Counted from the first letter of the stretch, positions 44,058 to 57,237 are shown. The stretch: 64,000 bases of DNA from Phoebastria nigripes (GCA_035582835.1 JAYKAV010000778.1:2073236-2137235), one strand, 5' to 3'. Made by a program: numbers and translations. The notes: a model not told the origin generated them from the letters alone.

Positions 44058-46228
44058 CTGGATTATTTTTCTGTTCCTCCCCATAAATGAGAGGGAAGGG
44101 GGAAAAAGTGGCCATATGCTTCCTCTTTGTTTAACTGTGAGATACATGATATGAGGTATATTTTATTCCATTCTGTTGAGTTTGTATCACATCATGCAGT
44201 GCTGTAAAACAAAGACGTATGGGCTAGCAGAACTAGAAAGTGGGATAACTGTATGAGGAAGATAGTGAACAGGTATGCCTGAACCATGCCAGCAACTGCC
44301 ATCCTCTAGGAAGAGGAGTTGCAGATCCTTGGAGGCAAATGGAGGGAAAAAGAGAGGAGGCAGAAACAGAGGGTGGGGTGCTAGAGTCAGGAGGCTGTCT
44401 TCAGCTCTAAAATGCATTCGTATGGCTTTAACTGTAAACTAGAACAAACTGAATACATACTGTTAAGTGGTTTAGGAATGAGCTGTTTTAAATTTCTCAG
44501 ACAAAATCTGTGGTGCCATGGCAAGTCCTTTAGAAAAAGCATGTTACATCAACGTGATTACAAGTTTCCCTGACAGAGTTAATCTTGTTGTGAGAGAACG
44601 CAAATACGCAATCTTCCATAATCATTAATTGCATAGTCCTGATTCTTTGAGTCACCATACTGACTCTTCCATTAATATAGTCAGAGCTGATATCAGAACA
44701 TATAATTACTTGTGTTTATCCTTTTAAAACACTGACGCAACACTTGATTTTTCTAGGCCTCTGACACAGAGCGCCATGTTCTGACTTAATGAAAACCAAC
44801 ATTAGCTATCCAAAGGCCTGTTGAGACCGCTTTCCAAACTTCTGGATGTAACTTAAAGAGCAAAAGCTCTTACTGCTTTTGCAGCATTGTCGTGTGTGAA
44901 ATGTGCTGATGTGGACACTGTTTTCAGTTACAGGTGGCAGTGTGGAACTGAGGTTCCAGACTCAGACCAGGATTGGAGGAACAGCCCAAACTCGGGCATT
45001 TTTGCTGTGATGAGCAAGGACGTCAGCTNGCAAATAAGCACCATTCTTAGAGTGGGTTATGCTGGCAGAGCCCTAGGGCCTAATGTGGGGTTAGTAAGCA
45101 TGCTTTCTGTTTGCTGCATTTCAATCGTGGAAACTACAATAATGGGAGGACGAATGTGTGGATCCAGGCTGTGCTATTTTGGCTAATAGTTTGTAATTTT
45201 AAGCTGTGAAATCAGTTAGGATAAAATTTNCTCTGGCTTATTTATCTGTGTTGGAAGTTGGATGGGCCATCCCTCAGTCTTGACTGGAGTTGGGGTTATA
45301 GGCTCCAGAGCCAAGGCTACAACTGGCACTAGCACAGATACTGCGGTCAATGCTGAGAGGCCAGCTTACCATCTCTGNTTAAGGCAGAATTGTTGCCAAG
45401 TTAAGGACTCGTTTGGTTTGAGTTCTTCTAACTTGAGGGCAGTTTGAGGGTTTCAGTGCTACTCATTGCTTCTAACTCACTCCTCTAATTCTGGGCAAAG
45501 GGACAGGAGAGCAGAGCAGTGTTTACACTGAGCAAGCTTGCATTCAGCCATCATTAACTTGGTCCCAAGTTTAATAGGTGGTTCCTTGCTTTGCCTGGAC
45601 TGCTCTGGGCTTTTGTGAAGTTTGGAGTTGTCCTGAGGTTTGTCTCAGGAGAACTGTCTCAGGCGGGCTTGTGAGTTTCTAGCTGCAGCTAGTTTTCCTG
45701 TACCTCAGATCTGTAAAATAAGCTACATAATCTAGGATTAACTAACTTCTGAGAAGTTGTTTATGAATGAGGTTTGAGGCAGATTTGCAAGTCCCAGCTA
45801 TGACTTATTACAGAGCATACAGAGCCATTAGGCTGAGTCTGATAATTCGCAGTTTTCTTCTAGGACAATTTTTGGCTGCTCTTTGGCACAGACCTGAGCA
45901 ATAGTAGAGGGTGCACCATCCCAGGAACATCATTGGGAGCTTCAGACCACTTTTGGCATCTTCCTTGCTGTGGGTCAAAGGTAGCAAGGAAGAGAAGAGG
46001 GTCTATTTGAATAAGAAAATAGACTGTATTACCAGCTGGAAAGTTACCCAGTGCTGTGATAAGAACGGTGCTGAGATGTGAAAATCTTTCCGTCTTGGTG
46101 GGAGAATGGCGAGTTTGGAGGGAAAGAGTTTGCTGGAGATCTTTGTACTTTCCTCAGTTTAGTCCAAAGCATGTTTGTGTAATTTGATGGTTTGGCCTGT
46201 GACCTGCCTTTCAGACTAAGCAATGTTT

Positions 46229-46287
46229 GGGGGGGACATGAGGGGTGTGGGGTTTTTTTGGGGTGGCGGGGGTGGGGGGACGACGGG
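46229..46287 (+). other. G-quadruplex-forming sequence
   Basis: Seven runs of three or more G on the plus strand: lengths 7, 4, 4, 4, 5, 6 and 3, with several short loops including GGGG-TGGC-GGGGG-T-GGGGGG-ACGAC-GGG. Satisfies the G3+N1-7 rule. Confidence 0.85.
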
Positions 46288-46501
46288 CTTCTTAATTAGT
46301 GACATACAGGCCATAAATCCATCCTACTAGCAGGCAAATGAGCCACTCAGCTACTAGTGTGCACTTTGTCAAACCCACTCATTCCTAGCTTCATATCCTG
46401 TATCGATTACTCTGTCCTGTGTGGCTCCCCCGTCTCATTTTCACTCCATTGGTCATCTGCCCAAATTCTCTTGAAGTGGGGGGACGGGGAACAGGCAGAG
46501 A

Positions 46502-46521
46502 GGGAAAGGAGGGAGGGAGGG
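46502..46521 (+). other. G-quadruplex-forming sequence
   Basis: GGG-AAAGGA-GGG-A-GGG-A-GGG on the plus strand, loops 6, 1 and 1. Preceded by further G runs at about 46479-46489. Confidence 0.85.
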
Positions 46522-48194
46522 TTCTCATTACAAATCTAGATATGAGATGACATATTTAATCCTTAGAGCAAAATTACTCCAGTGACAGTTAATATGAAAT
46601 CATTATTCAGTCTCCTCAGTCCATTCCCTGAAATGGTATTGTTTATGACAATCCCTTAACATTATGTCATGAGTTTGCAAATATACAAGCATGGCATATG
46701 ATCATCCTCCCAAAAGGAATAGCAAAGGCAGCAAGAAGAAACAAATGCCGTCTTGCAGGTTTCTGTTTCAGTGAGGGCTGTAGCTATCACTGTCAATGAT
46801 GTCAAGGTTATACTGAAATGTGTGCCCAATGATGTATTTCTTGCTACTTGCCTCACTGCCGAGGCAGCAATATAGTCAACACCAGAAGGATCACGAAGAG
46901 GTAACTAGAAGCTTTGCCTCACTTCCAACGGAGAAAGCAGTGGCACTGTGTTTATTATGAGAGCTTTCTGTGTGTACAGTGCTCAGCACAAATCTCAAAT
47001 TACAGGGTAGGGGGGCTTTTGGGACTGCATTAGCACAAATGAATCAGATTGTTCAAAGAAACCAAATAACACAAGCATCTGGTAAATGCAGCATCTAGAT
47101 AATATACATTAAACAGTTATTGTATTATGCACAAATAAAGTGGCCAATGCCTAATCTTCAAAGGAAAGCACAAAGCTCCAAGTCATTGGAGAAGTATAAA
47201 TCAAATAGTGGCCCAAACTCAGCTGAGAGCTCAATACAGGGACTGAGTTCCAGCTCCCATTACTCTTGGTCATCTTTAGCTGAACTGTTCAACTAAATAA
47301 AACTTACAGTTAGACTAAAGAAAATGGTCCTCTGTGAAAGCCGGTAGCTTTATTTACTGGGATTTCACATTAAACTCCACCATATTGTTCTCTCCTGAAC
47401 TATTTCTATTTCTTTCACTTCTCAAAGTAAGTCAGCTAGACCCAAGCTTCTCTACTTCCCTGTTAAGTTCTCTACTGACCAAATTTCAGAATTGCATATT
47501 TCACTGTTTCACCCAAATGTCACTATTCCCTGATATTTCTCTACTTGCCCGATTCCTCGTATCTTAGACAGTTTATGGACAAATTTGTATTGGCTAATGG
47601 CTTTAGCGATGAAATAGAGTTTCAGACAAATTTCCCAGGACTCGCTATTTAAACAAATAAACAAACAAAAAAAAGCATGCAAACTCAGTTATCAGTCTTC
47701 TAATTTACTTAGCATCCCTCATGCTTAGGGTGTGATGTTTTGAAACAACCTTTTAAAACTGAGGGCAGTATCAGGCCAACCCATCTTGGTGCTTAGAAAG
47801 GAAAGCTCTGCCAAACCGGGTGAACGTTTTGTGAACGTCAATAAATAGGTTTATGTAGAGGCCTTCCAGTGTCGCCTGGCTGCTGTCCTGGACAGCTCCT
47901 GTTTTGCAACTCATTGGGGAGTTTGGATGTTCAGCAGCCTCACCTCTCCCTGCTGGCTCAAATAAAGCTGGCCAGGAAAGCAGCAATGATGGCTCAGAGG
48001 GTGGATGTACACCGAGGATATCCATGCCTACCAGGGGAGGTCAGTGGTCTACTTCTGGTTTGCTCTCCCAACAGAGGAGACAAGGTTTCTGTACTTGTGC
48101 TGGAGGCCCAAATGAGGGGGAAAATGGTGGCTGGAGACTCTCAAGAGATGTTTCCGAAGCCTCCAGTGAACAAGGAGACAAAAGTATTNGCACT

Positions 48195-48310
48195 GTAGGC
48201 TTTGCCACTTGCCTGATAACAACACTGAGCAAGTTATTTAGACCTGTGCTTTTAATCAAACAAAGCCCATAATCTGCCATGAAGATTTCCTTATCTGAGT
48301 CTCAATTTTT
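48195..48310 (+). mobile_element. possible MIR remnant
   Basis: GGCTTTGCCACTTGCCTGAT followed by GAGCAAGTTATTTAGACCTG and, later, TTTCCTTATCTGAGTCTC loosely follow the MIR 'ggctctgccactta ... gggcaagttacttaacct ... tttcctcatctg' order. Diverged; tentative. Confidence 0.35.
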
Positions 48311-51300
48311 TTAGGCTTAGAATATATTCAGAATTTACCTTAGTTTAATTTGATCAAGCTTTAAAATGGTCATAGTTGAATTGATGCAAACTGTCACAGA
48401 AAATTCTTCCTTCTTTTTCAGTGGCTTAGTCTGAAATGGCTTTAACTGAAGATAATTATAAAATAAATAGGAATAAGCATGTCTATTGCAAAGATTTACT
48501 TTGTCACCCCCTCAATCCTTTCTTGTGTAGGCAATCCTTGAACTCATTTGTCAATTTGTGCATGTTTCATAAGATTGATATAGAGATTAGTATTCATGAG
48601 CTGCCTTTCAGCTCTTAAATAAAATACTGTGTAAGGCTATATATCGGAATTCTGGTGTGGGGCCAACCAGAGTAAAAATGAAGTATCTTGCAAGTAAAGC
48701 ATNAGACTTGCCCTGGAACTGAAGGCTGAAAAATCCTCTCTCAAGGTAGGCTAGAATCATATATCCATCTCCTCATTCAGATTTTAAGATCAGTACTCAC
48801 TTGTATTTGTTAATTTGGAAATAACAGCACTTTCTATTTCATGTTAAATATGCTGCCAGGGAAATATTACAGTGATGGAAGAATAACTTTTTTGGCATGG
48901 CAAATGGATAGTTGTAGTCAGAACATTAAGGAAATGCTGTTTTACTCAGACTGTAACTGTGGAAGCTGAGCCAGATTTCTGGCTCCCATGTCAATAGCCC
49001 NTCTGTGGCTGTTGCCCTTGCACAGTCGTGTCTGAGCAAGTCTGACACAGAGGTGCTGAGCTCTGTTTAATACTCCTGGACTTAGTCCTCTGAAGAATTA
49101 GACCTCCTATTCTCACAGTCTCCAATTCAGGCATGCTGGCAGAGTTGGCTTTTTCTGTCCCTGACTTTAGTAAGAGCAAGTTGTCAGCATCTTCAAAAGC
49201 TGGACCAAGAGGATTTGTGTTCCCCCTGCCCTTTCCTTTCTGTGTATTCCCAAGAGGAATGTCTGGCTGAGAACTGGAAAAACTGCTACNCTGACGTGCG
49301 AGATTTCTGTTTGCTTGTTTTCATCTGTCCTTCTCTCCTCAGTGCAAGTGTTGGGCTTAACTCAGGGTATCTTGCCCAGTCAGGCAGTCTGGGAAAGGCT
49401 GGCAGTTGTGTACGAGGCAGCAGGGGGGAAAGAAAGGGTGTTATTTTTGCAGAGCTGTAAATCCAGCACCTTTTGCCAGTGCTGCATTCTTTTTTTATTG
49501 CTTGTTTCTAAGAAGCTATTGCTGCAACAGCACTGGCTGCAAACAAAATCTCATTTACTCAAAGTTCATGACAGGACAGGTCGTGCATTTTGCACATTTG
49601 TGGGACACTTGTAAAGGAAATACAGAGCGCGCTTTCCAAAAGCTTCAGCTTGAAATGCAACAGTTTCCATGCTGCCTGGAGCTTCAATGTCAAAGAGATT
49701 TCTATTTTTAGAGATTCTACTCAAAGAGCTATATAAGGCTGTGCTGGGGAGACCATTACTTTTTTATAATATATGAGAATAGTTGTTACTCAGTGAGGGA
49801 GAAAAATTCTGTGTAAAACTGGAAAAGACAAAGATGCTCTGACTTGGATGTCTTTTGAGGGGGGAGGGAACTGAGATGAGAACTGAAGACCCAGTATTTG
49901 GTTTTTAATATTCTCATTTCTCTCAAGTTCTTGAAACAATTGCTTTAGCCATTAAAAATGTCAGAGAAGGCTCTTCATCATGAGTGATGATGCAAGAGGG
50001 AAGAGATAGTTCCAAGCACAGTCTGGTGCCAAAAGACAACTTACTATGCTAACAGGTGACAACACTGGGAAAACCCAACAAATTACTGTCATATCCTTCA
50101 TGGGAAAGTAGGTAAAACTTGACGTTACAGATTCAGTCTTTCCAACTACAGTTTTCTTAGTTATCCTGAGTACAAAGTGCACCTGAACTGATTGGGTGCT
50201 GCAGAAAAACAATCAGATAGAGTGGTCAGGTGGGCTAAGAATAGTAGTCACAGTTAATGGCAGAAGAACGGAGCAGTGTCTGAAATGCTGGCTTGCTAGG
50301 GAGCCTTCTTCTGAAGCCTATTTTTTCCTCATACAGAATCATCCAGCAAACACATAACTCTGTTACTCTTAATCCCTATTTTTGTATGAATAGATAGGAA
50401 AAAGGTCTGAACAGAATTGGTTAAGCCTGTGTTCTCAATTAACTTTCTCAGTGTCATTTCTACTGCAGTTTTAAGAGGAATGTTTGGCTTCCAGGGAATA
50501 ATTTGTCTATGAAGCACGGGAGACTTTCTGGTCTGGTTGAACTTTCAGAGGCAGCCCAGGTAACATTGGTTTTAGAAGCTGTTGCCAATGTTAACACAGC
50601 AGTTGGGGCCAATATGGTTTTGCTCGAGTAAGGACTAGATGAAGTAACAGAGCTAAATTAAGGACACTGGGTCCATTTCTGCTGTAGTCTGACACAGCTC
50701 CTGCGATGAATTCTAAATTGGAGGCAGGACTGAACTGATGCTGGCCTTAACTTGTCTTGGGTTTCTACTTCTGTTTTTATATTGTCTAGCTAGCTGTCAC
50801 ATAGTCTGTTTGGCTTCAGGTGAATAAAGTTATGAACAGCTAGACTATCTGAATTAGGGGTGAAAAAACACAGCAACTGGAAGTGATGTCTGCATTCTAG
50901 TAACATAAGGAAAGACAGCAGTCTTGTGTCATGCAGAATATAAGACAGGGCAGANTAGTTGGTGGCAAAACCATAGGCAGCAATTGCCAAACAGTCTGAA
51001 CCAGGGAAATTCCTTCATCCACCCAAAGCACTGAACCAGGAATAGCAGGAGAAATAACACTCTCTACTTTGACATTTGTTATTGAGAAGAAATAAAATTA
51101 TTGACATTGAAATGTGCATTTAGAATGCTTTTGAATACACTGACGTACTAGTCCTGGCTTATTATTAAAAGTATGAGAAGCAGTTCAAGTATTTTGGGGA
51201 ACTGCTACTCTCGCCAAACTATTGTTCACAGGGGTACCTTTGCAGATTTATTGGTGAAATCAGCTTTATATACTAACTATATTGCTTTTGAATATAGGGC

Positions 51301-52549
51301 AGGAACAGAACAATTGGATGGCACTACTGGCATTGTGGGCATTTGTTATGTTGTAAGTACAGGGACTCACCTGAAGGAACTAAATTAGAAAGAGATCTGT
51401 TAGCTGAAGAGGGGGAGGTGAACTGTACCAGCTCCCCGCGCTTTTGAACAAAGCAACACTGCCCCGTAGCGGCAAATAGGCAAGAACTTAAGTGCTTTTT
51501 TTGGTGCAAATGTGCCAGAACAGTGTACTGTTACTTCGTCATTAGGACATCTAGGAGCCGGACGTGAGCTATAAAAATTTTAAGATAATTGAAGGAATTG
51601 TAAGGGATTAATCATGATAAACTTAAGGAACTTGGTCATAACTCTACAGTATGGTTCTGCTAAAGGCCTTTTGCAATGTCATGTTCATTCCTGGAGTAGC
51701 GCCACAAAAACCAGCTCCTCATCCTTCCCAGTTTGTGTCGACANAACTAACTCTGCTTTGAGCTGAAACTTTCTTCTCCCTCTCTCCTGTGAAGTGCCTC
51801 TATACCTTCCCTTGCCTCACTGAGAAAGCACCCAAGAAATCTTCCCATGGCAGTCCCCTCTTCCTTCCTAAATGTCATCAGTACTGCTGGCTTACTCTGC
51901 AGCAAAGACATGTTCCTAATTTGATCCACTTTGCAGCTGTCTCAGGCAGGAATCCCAGGCTGCCTCTCCCCAGTTCCTGAACAGTTTCCTTCTGGGATTA
52001 AACAAATCTCTACACTGTTTCCCGAACAAGTAACTGGTTGAGGTTTTAGAGGTTAATTCTGACTTTTGTTGGCTATGCATTCAGATGGCAATGAACTTTA
52101 TCCTTGTCGTTTTTATTAATAAACCTAGCAATTTTATGATATTGAAAAGACATTTGTTAAAATGTTGTACATCTGGTCAGTCAGTTGTCTTAATGTATTC
52201 TCAATTAACTTTCTCAGTGTGATTTCCACTGAAAGTTTCATGCTCTACTTGTAATATACTGTTCTGCACTTGCATTTGGTTTCATTTTGTTAGCTGTTGT
52301 ACAGAGGGAGATTACAACTGGTAATTGCTAAAAAAATAAAAACTTCCATTTGATCAACACTAACTGTTTAATAACNACATAAATCTATTACATACAGTGT
52401 TTCCATTTGTAAAATGTAAATACAAATACATTAATATACAGATGCCTAGTCCAAAGCAATAATAAAGGACTATAAGCTCCAAGGTTAACTTTCGGACCAG
52501 AGAAAGGGAAGTCTTAATTGAGGTAAGCTCTCTTTTTGTTTATTTACAG

Positions 52550-52693
52550 CAAGGTATATAAACTTGCATCACTTGAGCTTTTTCCCCTACATTGGCTGGG
52601 TATGTTGAAGAAAAAAGTTGAAAGAGCTGAAAACCAAGGAGACATGACTTCAGACCTGAAATTTTAGACATCATCGATTGATCATCTAAAATG
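52550..52693 (+). other. candidate plus-strand exon of unknown gene
   Basis: A strong acceptor (CTCTCTTTTTGTTTATTTACAG, pyrimidine-rich, ending at 52549) and a strong donor (AAAATG|GTGAGTAC, GT at 52694) bound 144 bases. A TATATAAA box also lies inside it at 52555-52562, so the right part could instead be a TATA-driven first exon whose last codon is ATG. One frame stays open for 42 codons, including MLKKKVERAENQGDM, then stops at TAG before the donor, so continuous coding through the exon is excluded. No family recognised. It is antisense to SYNPO2. Chance splice pairs of this quality occur in long introns. Confidence 0.25.
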
Positions 52694-55600
52694 GTGAGTA
52701 CAAGGATATGTATTTGATCATTCCAATTGGCTTATCTTTCTATTTTATTTGCAAACTCTTATTTTATATTAACGTCAAAATTTGACTGAATACCATTAGA
52801 AACTGAGTCTGCAATTTTTTCTGTAAGTTTATTCTAATGTCTATCTCTCATGCACCTCTAGATAAGCATGCTTCTGTTTTCAGTGCATAGTATTCTCCAG
52901 TCATGTCAGACAATAACATGTTCTGCAAATTAAAAGGAAAAAAGTCTTTAAAGTATATAGTNAGGGAGGTGGAAAGCCCAAGCTGTGCTTTAAGACTCTC
53001 TGAAAAAAGCATCATCTTCTTACCGAAATGCTGCTGTAGGATGCAAATAAGATTAAGCAACACCATTGTGCTGTAAACAGACACCATCAGTCTGTAAGTC
53101 GTGATTGTACAATGATTTCATCAGGCCTCCTCTAAATAGCTGAAGGTTAACTCAGCAGCACAAAATGCATAATGTTACAGAAAACAGTTGTATTGTATGT
53201 GTGTTTGTGTAAGCCTGAATTTAGTTAAGGATAAAGATTTGTTTGAAAAGCCACTAACTTCCAAAATATTTATAAACATATTACTGATCCTGGAGTCCTT
53301 TTGTGTAGCTGTTTTAGAAACATATTTGCCATAGTATTTGTTCTGAGAGTCCAAAACAAGAAGTGAAACAAACTGGGTAAAAGAAATGAGACTGAGGGAA
53401 AATGCTAAATAATTATTTTTCTTAGAGTACTTCTAAGTTTGGAAAGAGCAACTGTCTAGGCAATGCTTGTAATTCTTTTATTATTTATTCAATATTACGA
53501 TANTTAAGATACTAGAATGGTAGGAACAATGTAATGTTGGCAGACGAGCATTTAAAAAAAAAAAGAAAAAAACTGAGGGTGGTGGTCAATATACAGTCCC
53601 CAGTAGGAGTTGTGTCTATCCTCTTGCCCAGAAAGGTGAAGCTCAAAACTTTCCACAGTCGCTCTGAATTAGCTAGCCCCAGTATCAAGGAAGACTACTC
53701 GGTTTTTATGAGGCCAGCCTTATAAATGTGTTCCTCGAGCATCTTGTACTTGGTAGTCTCGCTACAACCAGACTGTAACAGCTCCCTTTCACTTCTCAAG
53801 TATTCACCCTTTCAAAATTCTTGTCTCAGACTAAATAAAGATTTCTGATAATTTCTTGAATAGTATGAAAATTTCTTTCGAGAAGAACAAAAGAGTCTTT
53901 TGGGGTTTGTATCCTGGATTATTTTTTTTCCCCACCCCTCTCCCCTCCAGTGTCTGACTTCAATACGATCTTTAATGACTTCCTTTTGGTAATGTGTGTT
54001 TGCATGTGATCGTATGTGTTTGTCATTAAAACTATATATGTAAATATCATACATAATGAACACCAGGTAAATGTGGGAATTTGTTTGCCTTTCACCCCAC
54101 TATTCTTGCTTTCCTGTGATACGGAAAAAAATTATGATAAAAATTGTATGGGATTATCATAAAGCATACATATAAAACCATAGCTGACACTATTAAAATT
54201 GTACTTTAACTAGTTTAACTTCTATCTCAAGCTTTATAAAGTTGGTGTGTTTTTTTTAAATATGGTAACCATTCTTTTCTTTTTAATATGGTAGTCATAT
54301 TCCTTTAAAGAAAAACTATACATCAGAACTGTACACACACAGGATATATTGTTCTGAGATTTTACTGAAGAGTTTACTTTCATGTTCAGCCATGCAAATA
54401 CTAAATGTTTGGACAGGGCATCAAAATTTCCTTATACGGAGGAAGGTATTTTTTATTCTGAGAACTATGTTAGAAACCATTCAGTAGTATGTCAGCAGAA
54501 ATAGCTGGCTACTCTCTGTGTGGCACAATCCTCAGGGTGGGGAGTTTCCTCTATGTGTCTTTGAGAGCCCCAAGATAATAATGGTAATAACGGTTGCNTG
54601 TAGGTGATCATGGCCATGGTGGCTTTGGCCACAATAGGGTCACTGTGTATGATAGTAAATTTTTTTTAAAAAGTATCAGTATATAGATTTCTGTGTTAGA
54701 GGTCTAGATGCAAACCACATGTATGCTGTAACTGACAGCAGGACAATAACTGATCTCGACTGGGTTCTTTAGGAGGTCTTGTGTCAAAATAGAAAGTAGT
54801 TGAAGTAGCTGATAGTGATGATGAAAATAGCTGAAACTGTCATTCACCAGCCACATGTACAGCTAAGACACAGAGTAATGTCTAAGGGAGAGGCCATGCA
54901 TTTTGCTAAGACAGTAATAACAGTATCTGGAGAGGGAGGAAAGACTGATAGCTACCTAGCAGGGAATGGGCAGCGTTCAATATGAGTGAGTAAAGACAGT
55001 ATTCCGAATACAGTCTGAATGTGGCTGCTTAAGAAGGACTCTTAAGTGAGGACTCTTACAGAATACAGCGTATGATAGTTGCTTAAAATGAAATCTATTT
55101 TTGCAAAAAACGCACAAAACCAACCCTCAGTGTAGCGTACTTCCTGAGGATTATTAATTGGCTGGTGTTAGCTGCCTCTCTTCCTCATCAGTTTCTCTTG
55201 GCAAGTTACTGTGATCCCCAGAAGATCTTAAGCTGCAGTGTGACACTACTTGTATGTTTTGAACAGAGTGAGAAGTGCTCAACAAGCTGTTGAATTGGGA
55301 TTTGCATATTTGCAATGTGAAATTACGCTATTGGAATAGGCGTGATGATATTGTCACCAGCTGCTATCTGGAGATAAAAATATACTTGCCATTTTCACCT
55401 TGTTACTGCCCTTGTTACTGTTGTTACACTTCTCATGAGTTCAGTGACCTAAGTACCATTACATTATGCCATTACATCTTAAATACATCAAATATTTATA
55501 TACAAGTCACATGTTTTTTTCAGTACAGTCTATGCTGTGCTGAAAATCCCCCTATATACTAAACACAGTTCAAAAGCTGCTTGCACTTTTAAAATCTGGA

Positions 55601-57090
55601 TCTGTATAGGTTGATCACCACCAGAAGGCCCAAATATCTCTTTGAACAAGCTAGCTGGTGGAGTTCATTATTGCCATTCAATCTTAAGTTATATTACCTT
55701 ATAGTAAGGTGAGATGTTACACTATTTTAGTGGGTTTTGAAGAGCTTGTCCAGAGCTGGAGCNTGTACTTTCCATTGTACGGTATGGACACAGCTGAAGT
55801 CTTGGTTTCAGATGTTGACATCGGATTAGTTGTCTAGGTACCTTTACAGTCAAAGATGACTACATCTCACTTAAGTAAACACCCATGTTTCATCAAATGG
55901 ATGTATTGACTAGATCTTCATTTACTATTAGGTCTGAAGTCAGGGTGGGGTTTTAAACATTAAACGTTACTGAAGATTGAAGACTGCATGTCTCAATTTC
56001 TTGATAATTACTGAATTTTTTTACTCCTGTTGCTTGGGTGCACATACATACTGTGCCCTTTGTACAAAGCAGTATAATGTAGTTCAAACATTTTACTTTA
56101 ATGAGATGATAACAAAGACCTTCACTCTAATTGCATGTTATTTTAATGGAAAGCTTTACTACTAGTACGAAGTTTAATTCTCCTTAAGAAGCAGGTGAGA
56201 CTACTATTTTCTTATTACAGGTTTTCCAAGTCAGGTTATGTTACAGTTGGCTTGTTGAGAGAAGTTGTTCCCTAACGGCTTTGCTCTCATCTCAAGCAGT
56301 AGAGGGCAGTGAATCCACTACGCAGAAAAATAAAAATGTCTGATCATAGGAAAATTATTATTCTCTTTCCTTACAATCACATTTCCTAGTCATTCCCTAT
56401 CAGAAATGGCCACTGTAGGGCACATGCAAAGTAAATTACAAATCTGTGTAGGTATCATGATGATTCTTTTTACTTAATAGACCCACTACAGGCACAATTA
56501 GGTAAACTACAATTATTTTTTAAGTAACTGTTACTTGTAGACCAGAATACTGTTTGCTACCCTGCATATGTAGTTTAAAACTATCCTATGAATTTTCAGT
56601 TGTTGTCTTGATACATTGCAAAAGGGAACAGAGAAACAAGGCAGAGCGAAAAAGAAAGGGAGATAAGGCCAAAATTAAAACTCAGGGAAAATAGTACTGA
56701 GGACACAAAAAATATGTTATCTGCAGCTACAGTTCTGGGTGACTTTTTTGTAATTTTCCATATCTGAATATTTTCTTGACAGAAGTGAAGTATGAACACT
56801 AAAAGCTGTTCAGTTAGGGTGAGGGGGGGTTAAAAAAAAACCCCAAAACCAATCAATCAAAAAAACCAGAAAGCTTGGGACTTTTCCTCATGAAAACACA
56901 GACATTCTCCCCAAAACTACTGAGTTTAAAGCTCAGTTTTCCAAAGAGGAGTATTTTGATATGAAATATTCAAGCAGCTATATTAGAAGCCGTCCTAAAA
57001 TAATTTCTGACGGAGGTATAGCACATTCATACTGCACATTAAAAGTATTGCTACTTATTCAGTCAGTACCATTTTCACATTTCTTAGTAT
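52694..57090 (-). other. SYNPO2: presumed SYNPO2 intron 1, continued
   Basis: Non-coding AT-rich sequence. Holds a CTCF-like motif at 56297-56309. No gene or mobile element recognised. Confidence 0.5.
56297..56309 (+). promoter_or_regulatory. CTCF-like motif
   Basis: CAGTAGAGGGCAG matches the CTCF core CASYAGRKGGCRS at all 13 positions, though the leading C of the longer consensus is G here. Motif match only. Confidence 0.35.
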
Positions 57091-57096
57091 GATTTT

Positions 57097-57118
57097 TACG
57101 GTCTCTTTAGAGACCGTA
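57097..57118. repeat. perfect short palindrome/hairpin
   Basis: TACGGTCTCT (57097-57106), TT, AGAGACCGTA (57109-57118): ten perfect pairs with a 2-base spacer. Flanking GATT...AATC (57091-57094 and 57124-57127) extends the symmetry imperfectly. Confidence 0.95.
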
Positions 57119-57156
57119 GTAAGAATCAGAAGTTTGATCTAGCTGGGATAGGGACA

Positions 57157-57168
57157 TTTTTTTTTTTT

Positions 57169-57229
<61 letters not shown>

Positions 57230-57237
57230 CTTTTTTT
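57157..57237. repeat. poly-T tract
   Basis: 12 T, CC, 59 uninterrupted T (57171-57229), C, 7 T. On the SYNPO2 strand it is poly-A. Could be homopolymer expansion or the tail of a retrotransposed sequence inserted on the minus strand; no retrocopy body is recognised beside it. Confidence 0.9.

Larger units (their letters stand above)
44056..52549 (-). other. SYNPO2: presumed SYNPO2 intron 1, between gap and candidate exon
   Basis: Non-coding. Two G-quadruplex-type G-rich stretches (46229-46287, 46502-46521), a possible weak MIR remnant near 48195-48310, and one copy of a 23-base word at 50432-50454 that recurs at 52198-52220. ORFs at 44887-45186 and 47869-48272 are not recognised as any family. 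Confidence 0.5.

Noticed and set aside
42817..44154. Long open frames of 445, 337, 296 and 262 codons
   Set aside because: They cross the 722-base gap; the n run contains no stop by construction. Only the CR1-derived part before 43302 is real.
47771..48272. Overlapping ORFs on both strands considered as a processed pseudogene
   Set aside because: No recognisable parent protein, no poly-A tail and no target-site duplication seen.
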